NCBI RefSeq assembly: GCF_900099765.1
Contig: NZ_FNDX01000001.1
Span: forward strand, 1-64,000
From: Paenibacillus typhae
GTDB taxonomy: Bacteria > Bacillota > Bacilli > Paenibacillales > Paenibacillaceae
Direction: 5' to 3'
DNA: 64,000 nt
The translations under genes were made by a program, and so were the position numbers. The first letter of the stretch is position 1, and each line of letters opens with the position of its first letter. A model generated the notes under the pieces. The model worked only from the letters and a program-made list of their open reading frames with translations. It searched no databases and had not been told where the DNA came from. This document shows positions 44,109 through 51,988 of this stretch, piece by piece.

Positions 44109-45341
44109 ATGACTGTAAAATCTCAAGCCCGGACATCCGCAAAGCCAGGTATGCCCGGAAACCGAACCGCCTCCAGCCGGCTCCTGCTGGTGCTTGGAAT
44201 CTTGTTTGTTGCAGCTGCCCTGCGGGCGCCGTTCACCTCTGTAGGACCGTTGCTGGGCCTGATCCGTGACGATCTGGGGCTGTCCAATACGCTGGCCGGG
44301 TTTATTACAACCCTGCCGCTGCTTGCATTTGCCCTGCTGTCGCCGTTTGCGCCGCAGCTGGCCCGCCGCTTTGGCCTGGCCAACGTGCTGCTGCTGGCCA
44401 TGCTGACCTTGGCTGCCGGTATCCTGCTCCGTTCAGCTGCGGGCTCCGTTGCCTTTTTCACAGGCACCGCACTGATCGGACTGGCTATTGCGGTCTGTAA
44501 CGTCCTGCTTCCCGGACTGATCAAGGGAAGATTTCCCGCACGGATCGGCCTGATGACCGGAATGTATACCGTGTCAATGAACCTGTGTGCGGCGGCAGCT
44601 TCGGGCTTCAGCGTTCCGCTTGCGGGACAAGCAGGGTTAGGGTGGCGGGGTACATTGTCGCTCTGGTTTGTTATCGCTTTGCTGGCGATACTATTCTGGC
44701 TTCCGCAAATGAAAGGCTTTGTCCAGGGCAGCGGGTCACACGCCGCCAAATCCTCGTTAAACGTCTGGAAATCACCGCTGGCCTGGCAGGTTACCTTGTT
44801 TATGGGGCTGCAATCCCTGCTCTATTATGTGCTGATTTCCTGGTTCTCGGTAATTCTGGGTGAACGCGGCATGTCGGCCGGCCACGCCGGCTGGATTCTG
44901 TCGCTGATGCAGCTGGCCCAGCTGCCGTTTACCTTTTTTGTGCCGCTGCTGGCCGGACGGATGAAGAACCAGCGCAGTCTGGTCCTAATCACTTCTATAT
45001 TGTTCTTAATTGGAATCCTTGGCATCTGGCTGGGCAGCACGGCCTGGATGGCGCTGTGGGCGGTCTGCATCGGCATCGCCGGCGGCTTCGCCTTCGGGCT
45101 GGCCATGATGTTCTTCAGCCTGCGGACCCGCACAGTCCAGGAGGCCAGCGAGCTGTCCGGGATGGCCCAGTCTGTCGGCTATCTGCTCGCAGCCATGGGG
45201 CCTGCGCTGTTCGGACTGCTGCATGATGCCACGGACAGCTGGAATCTTCCGCTCGGCCTGCTGGCCGCCGCAGCTGTGCTTCTGTGTGCTGCCGGGCTGG
45301 GAGCAGGGAGAGACAGACAGGTTGGCGGCCTGTCCCAGTAA
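44109..45341 (+). CDS. MFS transporter, CynX/NimT-like
   Basis: The 410-aa major facilitator protein has about twelve membrane helices. The N-terminal 'LRAPFTSVGPLLGLIRDDLGLS' and following 'LAGFITTLPLLAFALLSPFAPQLARRFG' are characteristic of the CynX/NimT (cyanate/2-nitroimidazole) family. Related proteins move small anions or drugs, and the substrate here is not predictable. I chose ATG 44109 because CAGGAGGA sits at ideal spacing, while the upstream in-frame start at 44073 has no ribosome site. The gene is monocistronic and ends in a strong terminator. Confidence 0.87.
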   Translation: MTVKSQARTSAKPGMPGNRTASSRLLLVLGILFVAAALRAPFTSVGPLLGLIRDDLGLSNTLAGFITTLPLLAFALLSPFAPQLARRFGLANVLLLAMLTLAAGILLRSAAGSVAFFTGTALIGLAIAVCNVLLPGLIKGRFPARIGLMTGMYTVSMNLCAAAASGFSVPLAGQAGLGWRGTLSLWFVIALLAILFWLPQMKGFVQGSGSHAAKSSLNVWKSPLAWQVTLFMGLQSLLYYVLISWFSVILGERGMSAGHAGWILSLMQLAQLPFTFFVPLLAGRMKNQRSLVLITSILFLIGILGIWLGSTAWMALWAVCIGIAGGFAFGLAMMFFSLRTRTVQEASELSGMAQSVGYLLAAMGPALFGLLHDATDSWNLPLGLLAAAAVLLCAAGLGAGRDRQVGGLSQ

Positions 45342-45367
45342 CAGATGAAACAGGCTATTACATTGAA

Positions 45368-45408
45368 AGAGCGCACCGGTATGATGCTTCCGGTGCGCTC
45401 TTTTTTTT
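45368..45408. terminator. Terminator after the MFS gene
   Basis: AGAGCGCACCGG (45368-45379) pairs with CCGGTGCGCTCT (45390-45401), followed by eight T residues. It lies between convergent genes. Confidence 0.88.
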
Positions 45409-46165
45409 AGCTCTTTACAGCAACCAGCCGGATTCGCCGGTAATCCATTACCCAGACGCCGTCACGGAACAGCTGCGGTCTCAGCTCCTGCTCCATGAAG
45501 GCCAGCACTTCTTCACGCTGGACCGGGGTAAGCACACTCAGAATCCCGTCCGCGAATGTATTCAGCCAGCTCCTGAAGCCCTGCTCACCGCCGGCCAGCG
45601 GAGTCGGACGGTCATAGCAGAGTGCAAGGCTGGCAATCAGCCCGTTCTGCTCCAGCAGGGTAGTGTACTCTGCGATTCCGGGAAAATACCAGGGCAGCGC
45701 AAGCTTATCCGGGCATCCGGCCGCTGCGAAGGCGCGCGGCAGCCCCCGGGTGACCGAGGCAATATTGCCCTGGCCGCCGAACTCGGCAATAAAGCGGCCG
45801 CCGGAACGCAGGCTTGCGGCAATGCTTGCCGCAGCTCCATTGGCATCGGTCAGCCAGTGCAGGGCCGCGTTGCTGAACACGGCATCGGCAGATGGCTGAG
45901 CTATATAGCGCTGTCCGTCTGCCAGGATGAACTCAAGCTCCGGATGCTTGCTGCGGGCTGCAGCGATCATTTCAGGCGAGGCATCGATGCCGGTAACTGC
46001 AGCGCCGTAGCCGGCAATGACAGCCGCGAGGTCCCCGGTGCCGCAGCCCCAGTCCAGGATGCGCTCACCGGCTGCCGGCTTCAGCAGTTCAACCAGGGAT
46101 TGGCCGTATTGTGAGACGAAGGCCATATCTGCATCATAGGTTCCGGTATTCCATTTCTGATTCAT
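45407..46165 (-). CDS. Class I SAM-dependent methyltransferase (Tam-like)
   Basis: The 252-aa Rossmann methyltransferase has motif I 'ILDWGCGTGDLAAVIA', acidic motif II 'VTGIDASPEMI' and motif III/IV 'ADAVFSNAALHWL'. The 'NAALHW' and C-terminal 'GFRSWLNTF' resemble trans-aconitate 2-methyltransferase-type enzymes. The substrate is a guess. The minus-strand ribosome site GGAGAGGAG precedes the ATG. It is convergent with the MFS gene and lies downstream of lrp-lysE, with a 102-base gap holding a palindrome. Confidence 0.83.
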   Translation of the reverse strand: MNQKWNTGTYDADMAFVSQYGQSLVELLKPAAGERILDWGCGTGDLAAVIAGYGAAVTGIDASPEMIAAARSKHPELEFILADGQRYIAQPSADAVFSNAALHWLTDANGAAASIAASLRSGGRFIAEFGGQGNIASVTRGLPRAFAAAGCPDKLALPWYFPGIAEYTTLLEQNGLIASLALCYDRPTPLAGGEQGFRSWLNTFADGILSVLTPVQREEVLAFMEQELRPQLFRDGVWVMDYRRIRLVAVKS

Positions 46166-46246
46166 ATCGGTAAAACTCCTCTCCGGTTACAGTGGGATAA
46201 GTATGTTGTAACACGGCCGGGACTTATAAGTGAAATATATAAAGAT

Positions 46247-46266
46247 TATAAACTTAATTGTTTATA
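46247..46266. promoter_or_regulatory. AT-rich palindrome between lysE and the methyltransferase gene
   Basis: TATAAAC (46247-46253) and GTTTATA (46260-46266) flank TTAATT. The sequence resembles the Lrp-type repeat upstream of lrp (47356-47383), sharing the AAACTTAAT core, and may be a second regulator site. Confidence 0.35.
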
Positions 46267-46267
46267 C

Positions 46268-46873
46268 CTATTGAAGCGCGTTGAATATGCCATAGATGCT
46301 GAACAGGATAAGTACGGCAGCGGAGATTCGGCTTAGAATACGGGTGAAAGAATCAGGAAGCCTCCGGCTGATCCCTTTTATGATTAGAGCCAGGAGCAGC
46401 CACCAGCAGAAGGAGCCAAGGGCTATGCCGGCAGGCAAAAACAGGGAGCTTCCGGTTCTGCTGCCCAGGGAAGCAGACAGCGCCATGAAGCTCAGGACCG
46501 TAGCGGGATTAGCCAGCGTAAGCAGAAACGAGGTAAGCAGACTGAACAGCATTCCGCTGCGCGCAGTCTCCGGCATAGCAGCGGCTCCCGCTGTCCGCCA
46601 GGCCTTTAATCCGAGATAAGCGATGAACAGGGAGCCGAGCAGCTTCAGCGGCAAGGCATATGCAGCGGTAAAGTCGCCCACCGCCTTGAAGCCGGCCACC
46701 GTTACCAGCGCATAAAAGGCATCAGCCAGCGCAATGCCTGCCCCTGTGGCCAAACCGGCGGACAATCCCTGCCGCAGTGTCCGGTTCATGCAGAGCAGCG
46801 ACATCGGACCGACCGGTGCAGCGACAATAAAGCCGAAGCCCACGCCGCCCAGCAATGCGGGCCAGAGGGTCAT
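46268..46873 (-). CDS. LysE/RhtB-family amino acid exporter
   Basis: The 201-aa membrane protein has about six hydrophobic helices. The N-terminal signature 'GFIVAAPVGPMSLLCMNRTLRQGLSAGLATGAGIALADAFYALV' is typical of the LysE/RhtB superfamily, and the 'LTLANPATVLSFMAL' helix follows. These proteins export amino acids such as lysine, threonine or leucine. Its start overlaps the upstream lrp-type gene by four bases, so the regulator and exporter are co-translated, a common LysE arrangement in which the regulator senses the exported amino acid. Confidence 0.88.
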   Translation of the reverse strand: MTLWPALLGGVGFGFIVAAPVGPMSLLCMNRTLRQGLSAGLATGAGIALADAFYALVTVAGFKAVGDFTAAYALPLKLLGSLFIAYLGLKAWRTAGAAAMPETARSGMLFSLLTSFLLTLANPATVLSFMALSASLGSRTGSSLFLPAGIALGSFCWWLLLALIIKGISRRLPDSFTRILSRISAAVLILFSIYGIFNALQ

Positions 46874-47337
46874 GATATGCTGTCTCCATACGGAAGGTGA
46901 ACATTCGGTGTCTCCTTGACGGTCCCAAGGATAATGGTCGTCCTCGTCCGCACAATACCCGGCAGACCCTTCAGTTCTTCACTGATAATCCGGTCGAGGT
47001 CCCTTGTTCCCCTGCAGCGGATTTTCAGGATGTAGTCATCATCACCTGCCGTATGATGGCATTCCTGAATTTCCGGCAGCCCGTGTACGAGCGTAAGAAA
47101 AGCCTGGCGGTGTGACGGGCGTTCAAGGGAGACGGCAACGAGTGCAGCGAGGCTGTAGCCCGTTGATTCAGAATCGATCAGAGCCGTATAGCCCTTGATG
47201 ACCCCTTGCTCCTCCAGCCGTCTTACACGGTCAGCGGCAGCAGGAGAGGAGAGTCCGAGTATTCCGGCCAGCTCAGACCAGGTGATCCTTCCGTTAGCCA
47301 TGAGGATATTGACGATCTTTTTATCTAAAGAATCCAT
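46870..47337 (-). CDS. Lrp/AsnC-family transcriptional regulator
   Basis: The 155-aa regulator has an N-terminal winged HTH ('LDKKIVNILMANGRITWSELAGILGLSSPAAADRVRRLEEQGVIKGYTALID') and a C-terminal RAM ligand-binding domain ('LPEIQECHHTAGDDDYILKIRCRGTRDLDRI', with the effector-pocket 'GDDDYIL'). It likely binds an amino acid and controls the co-transcribed lysE-type exporter. An inverted repeat overlapping its TATAAT at 47356-47383 suggests autoregulation. The ribosome site AAAGGA precedes the ATG. Confidence 0.9.
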   Translation of the reverse strand: MDSLDKKIVNILMANGRITWSELAGILGLSSPAAADRVRRLEEQGVIKGYTALIDSESTGYSLAALVAVSLERPSHRQAFLTLVHGLPEIQECHHTAGDDDYILKIRCRGTRDLDRIISEELKGLPGIVRTRTTIILGTVKETPNVHLPYGDSIS

Positions 47338-47355
47338 GTCGATAATCCTTTCATT

Positions 47356-47383
47356 ATTAAGTTTATTTGAATTATAACTTAAT
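47356..47383 (-). promoter_or_regulatory. Promoter with Lrp-type operator
   Basis: TATAAT (minus, 47376-47371) is a perfect -10, while the -35 is weak. It lies inside the inverted repeat ATTAAGTT (47356-47363) / AACTTAAT (47376-47383), as expected for a site bound by the regulator encoded just downstream. Confidence 0.45.
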
Positions 47384-47461
47384 AAAAATAACTTGACTAT
47401 GACTTTTTTCTTATGGATTGCAGGATGATTATTGAATCAGGAGAAGATTAATAAATAATTC

Positions 47462-47490
47462 TTGCAATTCATCTGGAAAGAGTGTATATT
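47462..47490 (+). promoter_or_regulatory. Promoter of tRNA-Leu
   Basis: TTGCAA (47462-47467) and TATATT (47485-47490) are separated by 17 bases, about 39 bases before the tRNA 5' end. Confidence 0.6.
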
Positions 47491-47528
47491 CTTAATTACG
47501 GTGATTGAATCACTATGATACATAATAT

Positions 47529-47612
47529 GCGGTCGTGGCGGAATTGGCAGACGCGCACGGTTCAGGTCCGTGTGGTAGCAATACCGTGGAGGTTCGAGTC
47601 CTCTCGACCGCA
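47529..47612 (+). tRNA. tRNA-Leu (anticodon CAG)
   Basis: The 84-nt class II tRNA has acceptor stem GCGGTCG (47529-47535) paired with CGACCGC (47605-47611) and discriminator A. The anticodon stem is CACGG/CCGTG with loop TTCAGGT, giving anticodon CAG for CUG leucine codons. It has a long variable arm and a GGTTCGAGTCC T-arm. CCA is not encoded. A terminator follows. Confidence 0.95.
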
Positions 47613-47626
47613 TCAGCTTTATCACG

Positions 47627-47659
47627 AAACCCTTCAGCAGAAGGGTTTTTCGTTTTTTT
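47627..47659 (+). terminator. Terminator of tRNA-Leu
   Basis: AAACCCTT (47627-47634) pairs with AAGGGTTT (47641-47648), followed by T-rich sequence. A second hairpin without a strong T-run (47670-47702, AATCCC/GGGATT-based) lies just downstream. Confidence 0.8.
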
Positions 47660-47817
47660 AACGATCATTAATCCCTCAGTCACGCTTGTGATTGGGGGAT
47701 TTTGTGCAAGCGGTGATCCGGCTCCAAACAGGACTTCAGTTCGGCAGCGGATCGGCCGAAAAAAAGGTATACTAGGAATGAGCCAACACCCCCGAATGTA
47801 CAGAGGAGGCAATATCT

Positions 47818-50800
47818 TTGTCTGATATCCTTTATAAAACCTTATATATGCGGTCTTCTACCGGATTTGCGGTCGTTTCGCTTACGAACGGAATGATCGA
47901 GCTGGCGAATCCCGCTTTATGCAGTATGTTCGGATACAGTGAAGAGGAGTTTCTCAGCCTACGGTATCTTGATATTACCTGTATGGAGAAGAAAGACCAG
48001 GCTGACCAGGAACGGGTGATGAGGCTTCTTCTGCAGAGTCCCGGTGCGACTGTGGACAGTGAAGAACGGTTTATCCGCAAAAACGGCGAAATCTTCTGGG
48101 TCTCGCTGCACTTGTTTCTGACTTTTGATGAGGCTGCAGGCACTCCCGTCTATATGATTGCGGAATTGCAGGATATTACGGAGCGTAAAAAGGCGGAGCA
48201 AAGGGTGAGGGAAGAGTATAACCTGTATAACCTGATCACCCGGAACACTCCGGATATGATCTCCCTGGCTGATCCGGAAGGGACGATAATATATGTCTCT
48301 CCTTCCGTAGAGAAGATGCTTGGGTATCCCGCGCATGAAATGATCGGCAAAAAAAGACTTGAATATTACCACAATAAAGATGCCGCTGAGATGATGGAGC
48401 CCGGCAAGCTTTATTCAGATAAAGATGTATTTACCAGAAGGGTCCGCCATAAAAACGGCGATTATTTATGGATTGAAAGCTCCTTTCAGGTTATGCGCGA
48501 TGACCGGGGGGAAGTGGAGCAGGTGCTGACTGTTGCCAGAGATATTACGGAGCGCAAGAAATATGAAGACATGCTGGCGAGTGCCCAGTTTCTGGCCAAA
48601 ATGGGCTCCTGGGAGTGGAATCACGCCCGTAAGCAGATGACGGTATCCAAGGAGCTGCGTCATATTTTCGGGCATAAGGGGGACTGCAGCAATCATTCCC
48701 TGTACGATCCCAAGCTGATGCAGGACTCGATTCATCCTGAGGATTTACCTGAAGTCATGCGAGCGATACACAAATGCCTGAAATCCGGGGGGAGTGACAG
48801 CATGACCTTCCGGATCACAGCAGCAGACGGAACGGATAAATATATAAGCGCCCACTGGGAAGCGGTTCCGGATGATAACGGTAAAACAAGGCAGATCAGC
48901 GGCGTCGTCCAGGATGTGACTGCACACCGGATTATGGAGGAGCAGCTGCGCGAGAGCGAGCAGAATTACCGGCTGATATCAGAAAACTCCCAGGATTTTA
49001 TCACACGGAATGCGACCGATGAGGATGCCACCTATCTGTATGCCTCCGCCGTGTGCCAGCAGATGTTCGGCTATACGCCTGAGGAGATGGTCGGCACGAA
49101 AGGGATGGGATATATTCATCCTGAGGATGAAGCCAGAGTCCGGCAGTATATAAACGACGGGATGAAAGGATTGAAGCTTGAGCCGATCGTATTCCGTTTT
49201 TTGTGCAAGGACGGGTCTTATCTGTGGGTGGAAACGACTGTGCGCCATATCCGGTACGGCCCCGGAGAAACCGCCGAAATTATCGGTGTAACCCGGGATG
49301 TCTCGGAGCGCAAGCAGTATGAGCTGAAAATGATGGAAAGCGAGAACCGCTACAAGTCATTGTTTGAATATAACCCTTCTGCCATCATAGCGATGAATCT
49401 GGAAGGCTGCATCCAGTCACTTAACGCCAGTCTGCTGCATCTGACCGGTTATTCCCGGAGCAGCCTGCTGCACTCCTTCTACAGCGAGCTTATTGATCCG
49501 GAGGAGCTGGATTTTGTTACAGAGAGATTTACACGCGCTGCCGGCGGGGAAGCACAGACCTTTGAGAGCAGGCTGATCCACAAGAATGGGCACCAGGTCG
49601 AGGTGAGTATGATTTATGTGCCGATTATGCTGGATTCCCGCGTAGTTGGTGTGTTTGCCATTACGAGCGATATCACAGAACGCAAACGGCATCTGGAACA
49701 GATTGAGAAGCTGAGCTATGAGCATGCACTGATCCTTAACTCTGTTACCGAGGGTATTTTCGGCATAAGCCTGGAAGGGGAGACGGTCTTTATTAATCCT
49801 GCTGCCTCCGCGATGCTGGGTTATGACTCCGTTCAGGCCGGAGGAAGCAGTGAGCTGCATGCGATACAGCAGACCTGGCTGGACGGAGAGCCTTACCCGG
49901 GAGGCGGCAAGACACTGCCTGAATGGTTCTCTGAGCATCTGTCCTATGAAGAGAAAGAAGGGGTATTCTGGCGTCTGGACGGCTCCAGCTTCCTCGTCAG
50001 ATACCGGATGACCCCGCTATTCGACAACGGGGAGCGGAAAGGCGTTGTTGTCGTATTCCGCGATATTACCGAAGAAAAAGCTATTGTACGGGCCAAGGAG
50101 TCAGCCGAACAGGCGGACCGTGCCAAATCGGAGTTTCTGGCGATTATGAGCCATGAGCTGCGCACGCCGATGAACGGCATCATCGGGATGACGGATCTGC
50201 TGACGGGCACGGAGCTTAGTGAAGAGCAGGAATACTATACGCAAATTATCAACAAGAGCAGTGCGTCCCTGCTGCATATCCTGAACGAGGTGCTTGATTT
50301 CAGCAAAATAGAGGCTGGCATGATGACTGTCGAGCTGCAGGCCGTTGATCTCCGGCAGGTGATGTCTAACGTAACGGAAATCTTTTATCCGCGGGTAAAG
50401 GAAAAAGGGCTTGTGCTCCAGACGGAGATTGACTCTGAGCTTCCGCCGCTCCTGGTAACCGATGAGGGGAGACTGCGTCAGATTCTTATCAATCTGGTCG
50501 GCAATGCCGTTAAATTCACGGATGAAGGAACGGTCAGCATGACTGCGCGGCTGGAAGCGGTCCGGGAGAACGGTACGGTTATCCTCAAATTTATTGTAAA
50601 AGATACCGGGATCGGCATTGCCCCGGCCAGCCAGGGTCTGCTGTTCCAGTCCTTTTCCCAGCTCCATCCCTCCATTAACCGCAAGTATGGCGGTACCGGA
50701 CTGGGACTTGCGATCAGCAAAAAGCTGGTCGAGCTGCTGGGCGGAGCCATCGGAGTGGACAGCCGGGAAGGGGAGGGGGCAGCGTTCTATTTTACCATTG

Positions 50801-51291
50801 AGGCACTGATTCCGCGGGAGGATTCTGCCAGGGAGCTCATAACGGCAGGTGAAGGGGACAAGCAGGTAACGGTGCAGAACAGGCGCAGCGAGTACTCGTT
50901 CGGTGAATTTGGGCCCCTGTCGATCCTGATTGCTGAAGATCATCCGGTCAATCTGCAGATTATGCAGGCTTTTCTCAAGAAGCGGGGTTATCATGCAGAT
51001 ACAGCCCTCAACGGCGAGCAGGCGGTGGAAGCGGTGCGTTTGCGCCGCTACGATCTAGTCTTTATGGACATCCAGATGCCGCTGATGGACGGTATGGAGG
51101 CAACCATGCGGATCAGGGAAGAGCACGGCCTGTATCCGGTAATTGTGGCTGCTACCGCTTTTGCCCAGAAGGAAGATAAGGAGATGTGCCTGAGAGCGGG
51201 AATGCAGGATTTCATCTCCAAGCCGATTCGTTCAGAAGAGCTGGACAGGGTGCTGCGGGAATGGTCGGCCCAGCTCCGTAAACAGGAATGA
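47818..51291 (+). CDS. Multi-PAS hybrid sensor histidine kinase
   Basis: The 1157-aa soluble protein has no membrane segment. About six PAS/PAC modules run from residue 5 to 755, each closing with a 'DITERKK'-type PAC end (ends near 125, 245, 370, 500, 625 and 750). Then come a HisKA domain with phospho-His in 'MSHELRTPMNGIIGMT' (about residue 779), an HATPase domain ('LINLVGNAVKFTDEG', 'DTGIGIAPASQGLLFQSFSQ', 'GGTGLGLAIS') and a C-terminal receiver domain ('ILIAEDHPVN', phospho-Asp in 'LVFMDIQMPLMDG', 'FISKPI'). Start TTG 47818 has GAGGAGG eight bases upstream. It probably senses cytoplasmic redox, light or small ligands through PAS. No partner regulator is adjacent. Confidence 0.93.
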   Translation: MSDILYKTLYMRSSTGFAVVSLTNGMIELANPALCSMFGYSEEEFLSLRYLDITCMEKKDQADQERVMRLLLQSPGATVDSEERFIRKNGEIFWVSLHLFLTFDEAAGTPVYMIAELQDITERKKAEQRVREEYNLYNLITRNTPDMISLADPEGTIIYVSPSVEKMLGYPAHEMIGKKRLEYYHNKDAAEMMEPGKLYSDKDVFTRRVRHKNGDYLWIESSFQVMRDDRGEVEQVLTVARDITERKKYEDMLASAQFLAKMGSWEWNHARKQMTVSKELRHIFGHKGDCSNHSLYDPKLMQDSIHPEDLPEVMRAIHKCLKSGGSDSMTFRITAADGTDKYISAHWEAVPDDNGKTRQISGVVQDVTAHRIMEEQLRESEQNYRLISENSQDFITRNATDEDATYLYASAVCQQMFGYTPEEMVGTKGMGYIHPEDEARVRQYINDGMKGLKLEPIVFRFLCKDGSYLWVETTVRHIRYGPGETAEIIGVTRDVSERKQYELKMMESENRYKSLFEYNPSAIIAMNLEGCIQSLNASLLHLTGYSRSSLLHSFYSELIDPEELDFVTERFTRAAGGEAQTFESRLIHKNGHQVEVSMIYVPIMLDSRVVGVFAITSDITERKRHLEQIEKLSYEHALILNSVTEGIFGISLEGETVFINPAASAMLGYDSVQAGGSSELHAIQQTWLDGEPYPGGGKTLPEWFSEHLSYEEKEGVFWRLDGSSFLVRYRMTPLFDNGERKGVVVVFRDITEEKAIVRAKESAEQADRAKSEFLAIMSHELRTPMNGIIGMTDLLTGTELSEEQEYYTQIINKSSASLLHILNEVLDFSKIEAGMMTVELQAVDLRQVMSNVTEIFYPRVKEKGLVLQTEIDSELPPLLVTDEGRLRQILINLVGNAVKFTDEGTVSMTARLEAVRENGTVILKFIVKDTGIGIAPASQGLLFQSFSQLHPSINRKYGGTGLGLAISKKLVELLGGAIGVDSREGEGAAFYFTIEALIPREDSARELITAGEGDKQVTVQNRRSEYSFGEFGPLSILIAEDHPVNLQIMQAFLKKRGYHADTALNGEQAVEAVRLRRYDLVFMDIQMPLMDGMEATMRIREEHGLYPVIVAATAFAQKEDKEMCLRAGMQDFISKPIRSEELDRVLREWSAQLRKQE

Positions 51292-51315
51292 CCGCGTGCG
51301 AAGGGGGACAAATAA

Positions 51316-51498
51316 ATGAAAGGGCTCGTGTATACAGGGTTTGCGGTTATGTACGCACTGGTTGCATTTTTTGGGATAGGCCCGGTGCTGTTTGCGGACG
51401 GGACGTTAACTGAACGGATTGTGACACTTGTTGTGGTACTGCTGATCTTTGTCCTGCTTACGCTGGGCCTGCTGCTTGTGAGGAGACGTCTATCATAA
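51316..51498 (+). CDS. Small two-helix membrane protein (60 aa)
   Basis: ATG 51316 has AAGGGGGA at good spacing. The 60-aa product has two hydrophobic helices (about residues 5-25 and 35-54, 'IVTLVVVLLIFVLLTLGLLL') joined by 'FADGTLTER' and a basic C-terminus (VRRRLS). It resembles a Firmicute small-membrane-protein family of unknown function, possibly DUF6954, but this is from memory and not firm. It follows the hybrid kinase by 24 bases and may be co-transcribed. Confidence 0.7.
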   Translation: MKGLVYTGFAVMYALVAFFGIGPVLFADGTLTERIVTLVVVLLIFVLLTLGLLLVRRRLS

Positions 51499-51501
51499 AC
51501 A

Positions 51502-51530
51502 TTGACAATCTTTTCTTGGCTGGCTATATT
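51502..51530 (+). promoter_or_regulatory. Sigma-A promoter of the NusG-domain-II gene
   Basis: Consensus TTGACA (51502-51507) and TATATT (51525-51530) are spaced exactly 17 bases apart, predicting a start near 51537. Confidence 0.7.
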
Positions 51531-51538
51531 TATATTAT

Positions 51539-51553
51539 CCGTAATTGTTACGT
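51539..51553. promoter_or_regulatory. Zur-like operator before the NusG-domain-II gene
   Basis: CCGTAATTGTTACGT matches 11 of 14 informative positions of the Zur box TCGTAATnATTACGA and contains the palindrome CGTAA-TTG-TTACG. It sits on the predicted transcription start, as does the better box at rpmG. Longer arms (51524-51534 and 51553-51563) add an AT-rich inverted repeat around it. Confidence 0.5.
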
Positions 51554-51589
51554 ATAAATATAGTCAGCGAGAGGATCTTTGCACCGGTT

Positions 51590-51988
51590 ATGATGAAACG
51601 CGGCGATTTTATATTGATTGTTCTGGTTCTGCTGCTTGCAGGCGGAATCTATGGAGTCAAATGGCTGGACGTACGGGGGGAGCACTACGAGCAGGGGGAC
51701 CTGCAGGCCGTGATTACTATCAACGGCAAAGCCTACCAGACCGTTACGCTGACCAAGGAAGAACAGACCATTGATATTCAGACCAAATTCGGCCATAACA
51801 TTCTCAAGGTATACGACTATGGTATTCAGATGACCTATTCGGATGCCCCGCTGCCGATTGCGCTGGACATGGGGTTCATCTCCAGGCCGAAACAGCAGAT
51901 TATCTGTATTCCGGCCAGACTGATGGTTGAGGTTGTCAATCCGGATGCCTCGATCGATAATGACGAGGAGCTGGACGCCGTTATTTAG
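51590..51988 (+). CDS. NusG domain II-containing membrane-anchored protein
   Basis: The 132-aa protein has one N-terminal membrane helix (residues about 5-25, 'GDFILIVLVLLLAGGIYGV'). The following domain is of the NusG_II type ('AVITINGKAYQTVTLTKEEQTIDIQTKFGHNILKVYDYGIQMTYSDAP'), exposed outside the membrane. This family is found in Firmicutes, and its role is unknown. The TTG at 51545 lies only a few bases after the predicted transcript start, so ATG 51590 (GAGAGGA 14 bases upstream, not ideal) is preferred. It overlaps the convergent YcgQ-type gene by eight bases at the 3' ends. A Zur-like box suggests induction under zinc limitation. Confidence 0.78.
   Translation: MMKRGDFILIVLVLLLAGGIYGVKWLDVRGEHYEQGDLQAVITINGKAYQTVTLTKEEQTIDIQTKFGHNILKVYDYGIQMTYSDAPLPIALDMGFISRPKQQIICIPARLMVEVVNPDASIDNDEELDAVI

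Noticed and set aside
51502..51774. 90-codon plus-strand frame overlapping the NusG-II gene
   Set aside because: It begins at the -35 element of the predicted promoter and lacks a ribosome site. The overlapping frame encodes a recognisable domain.
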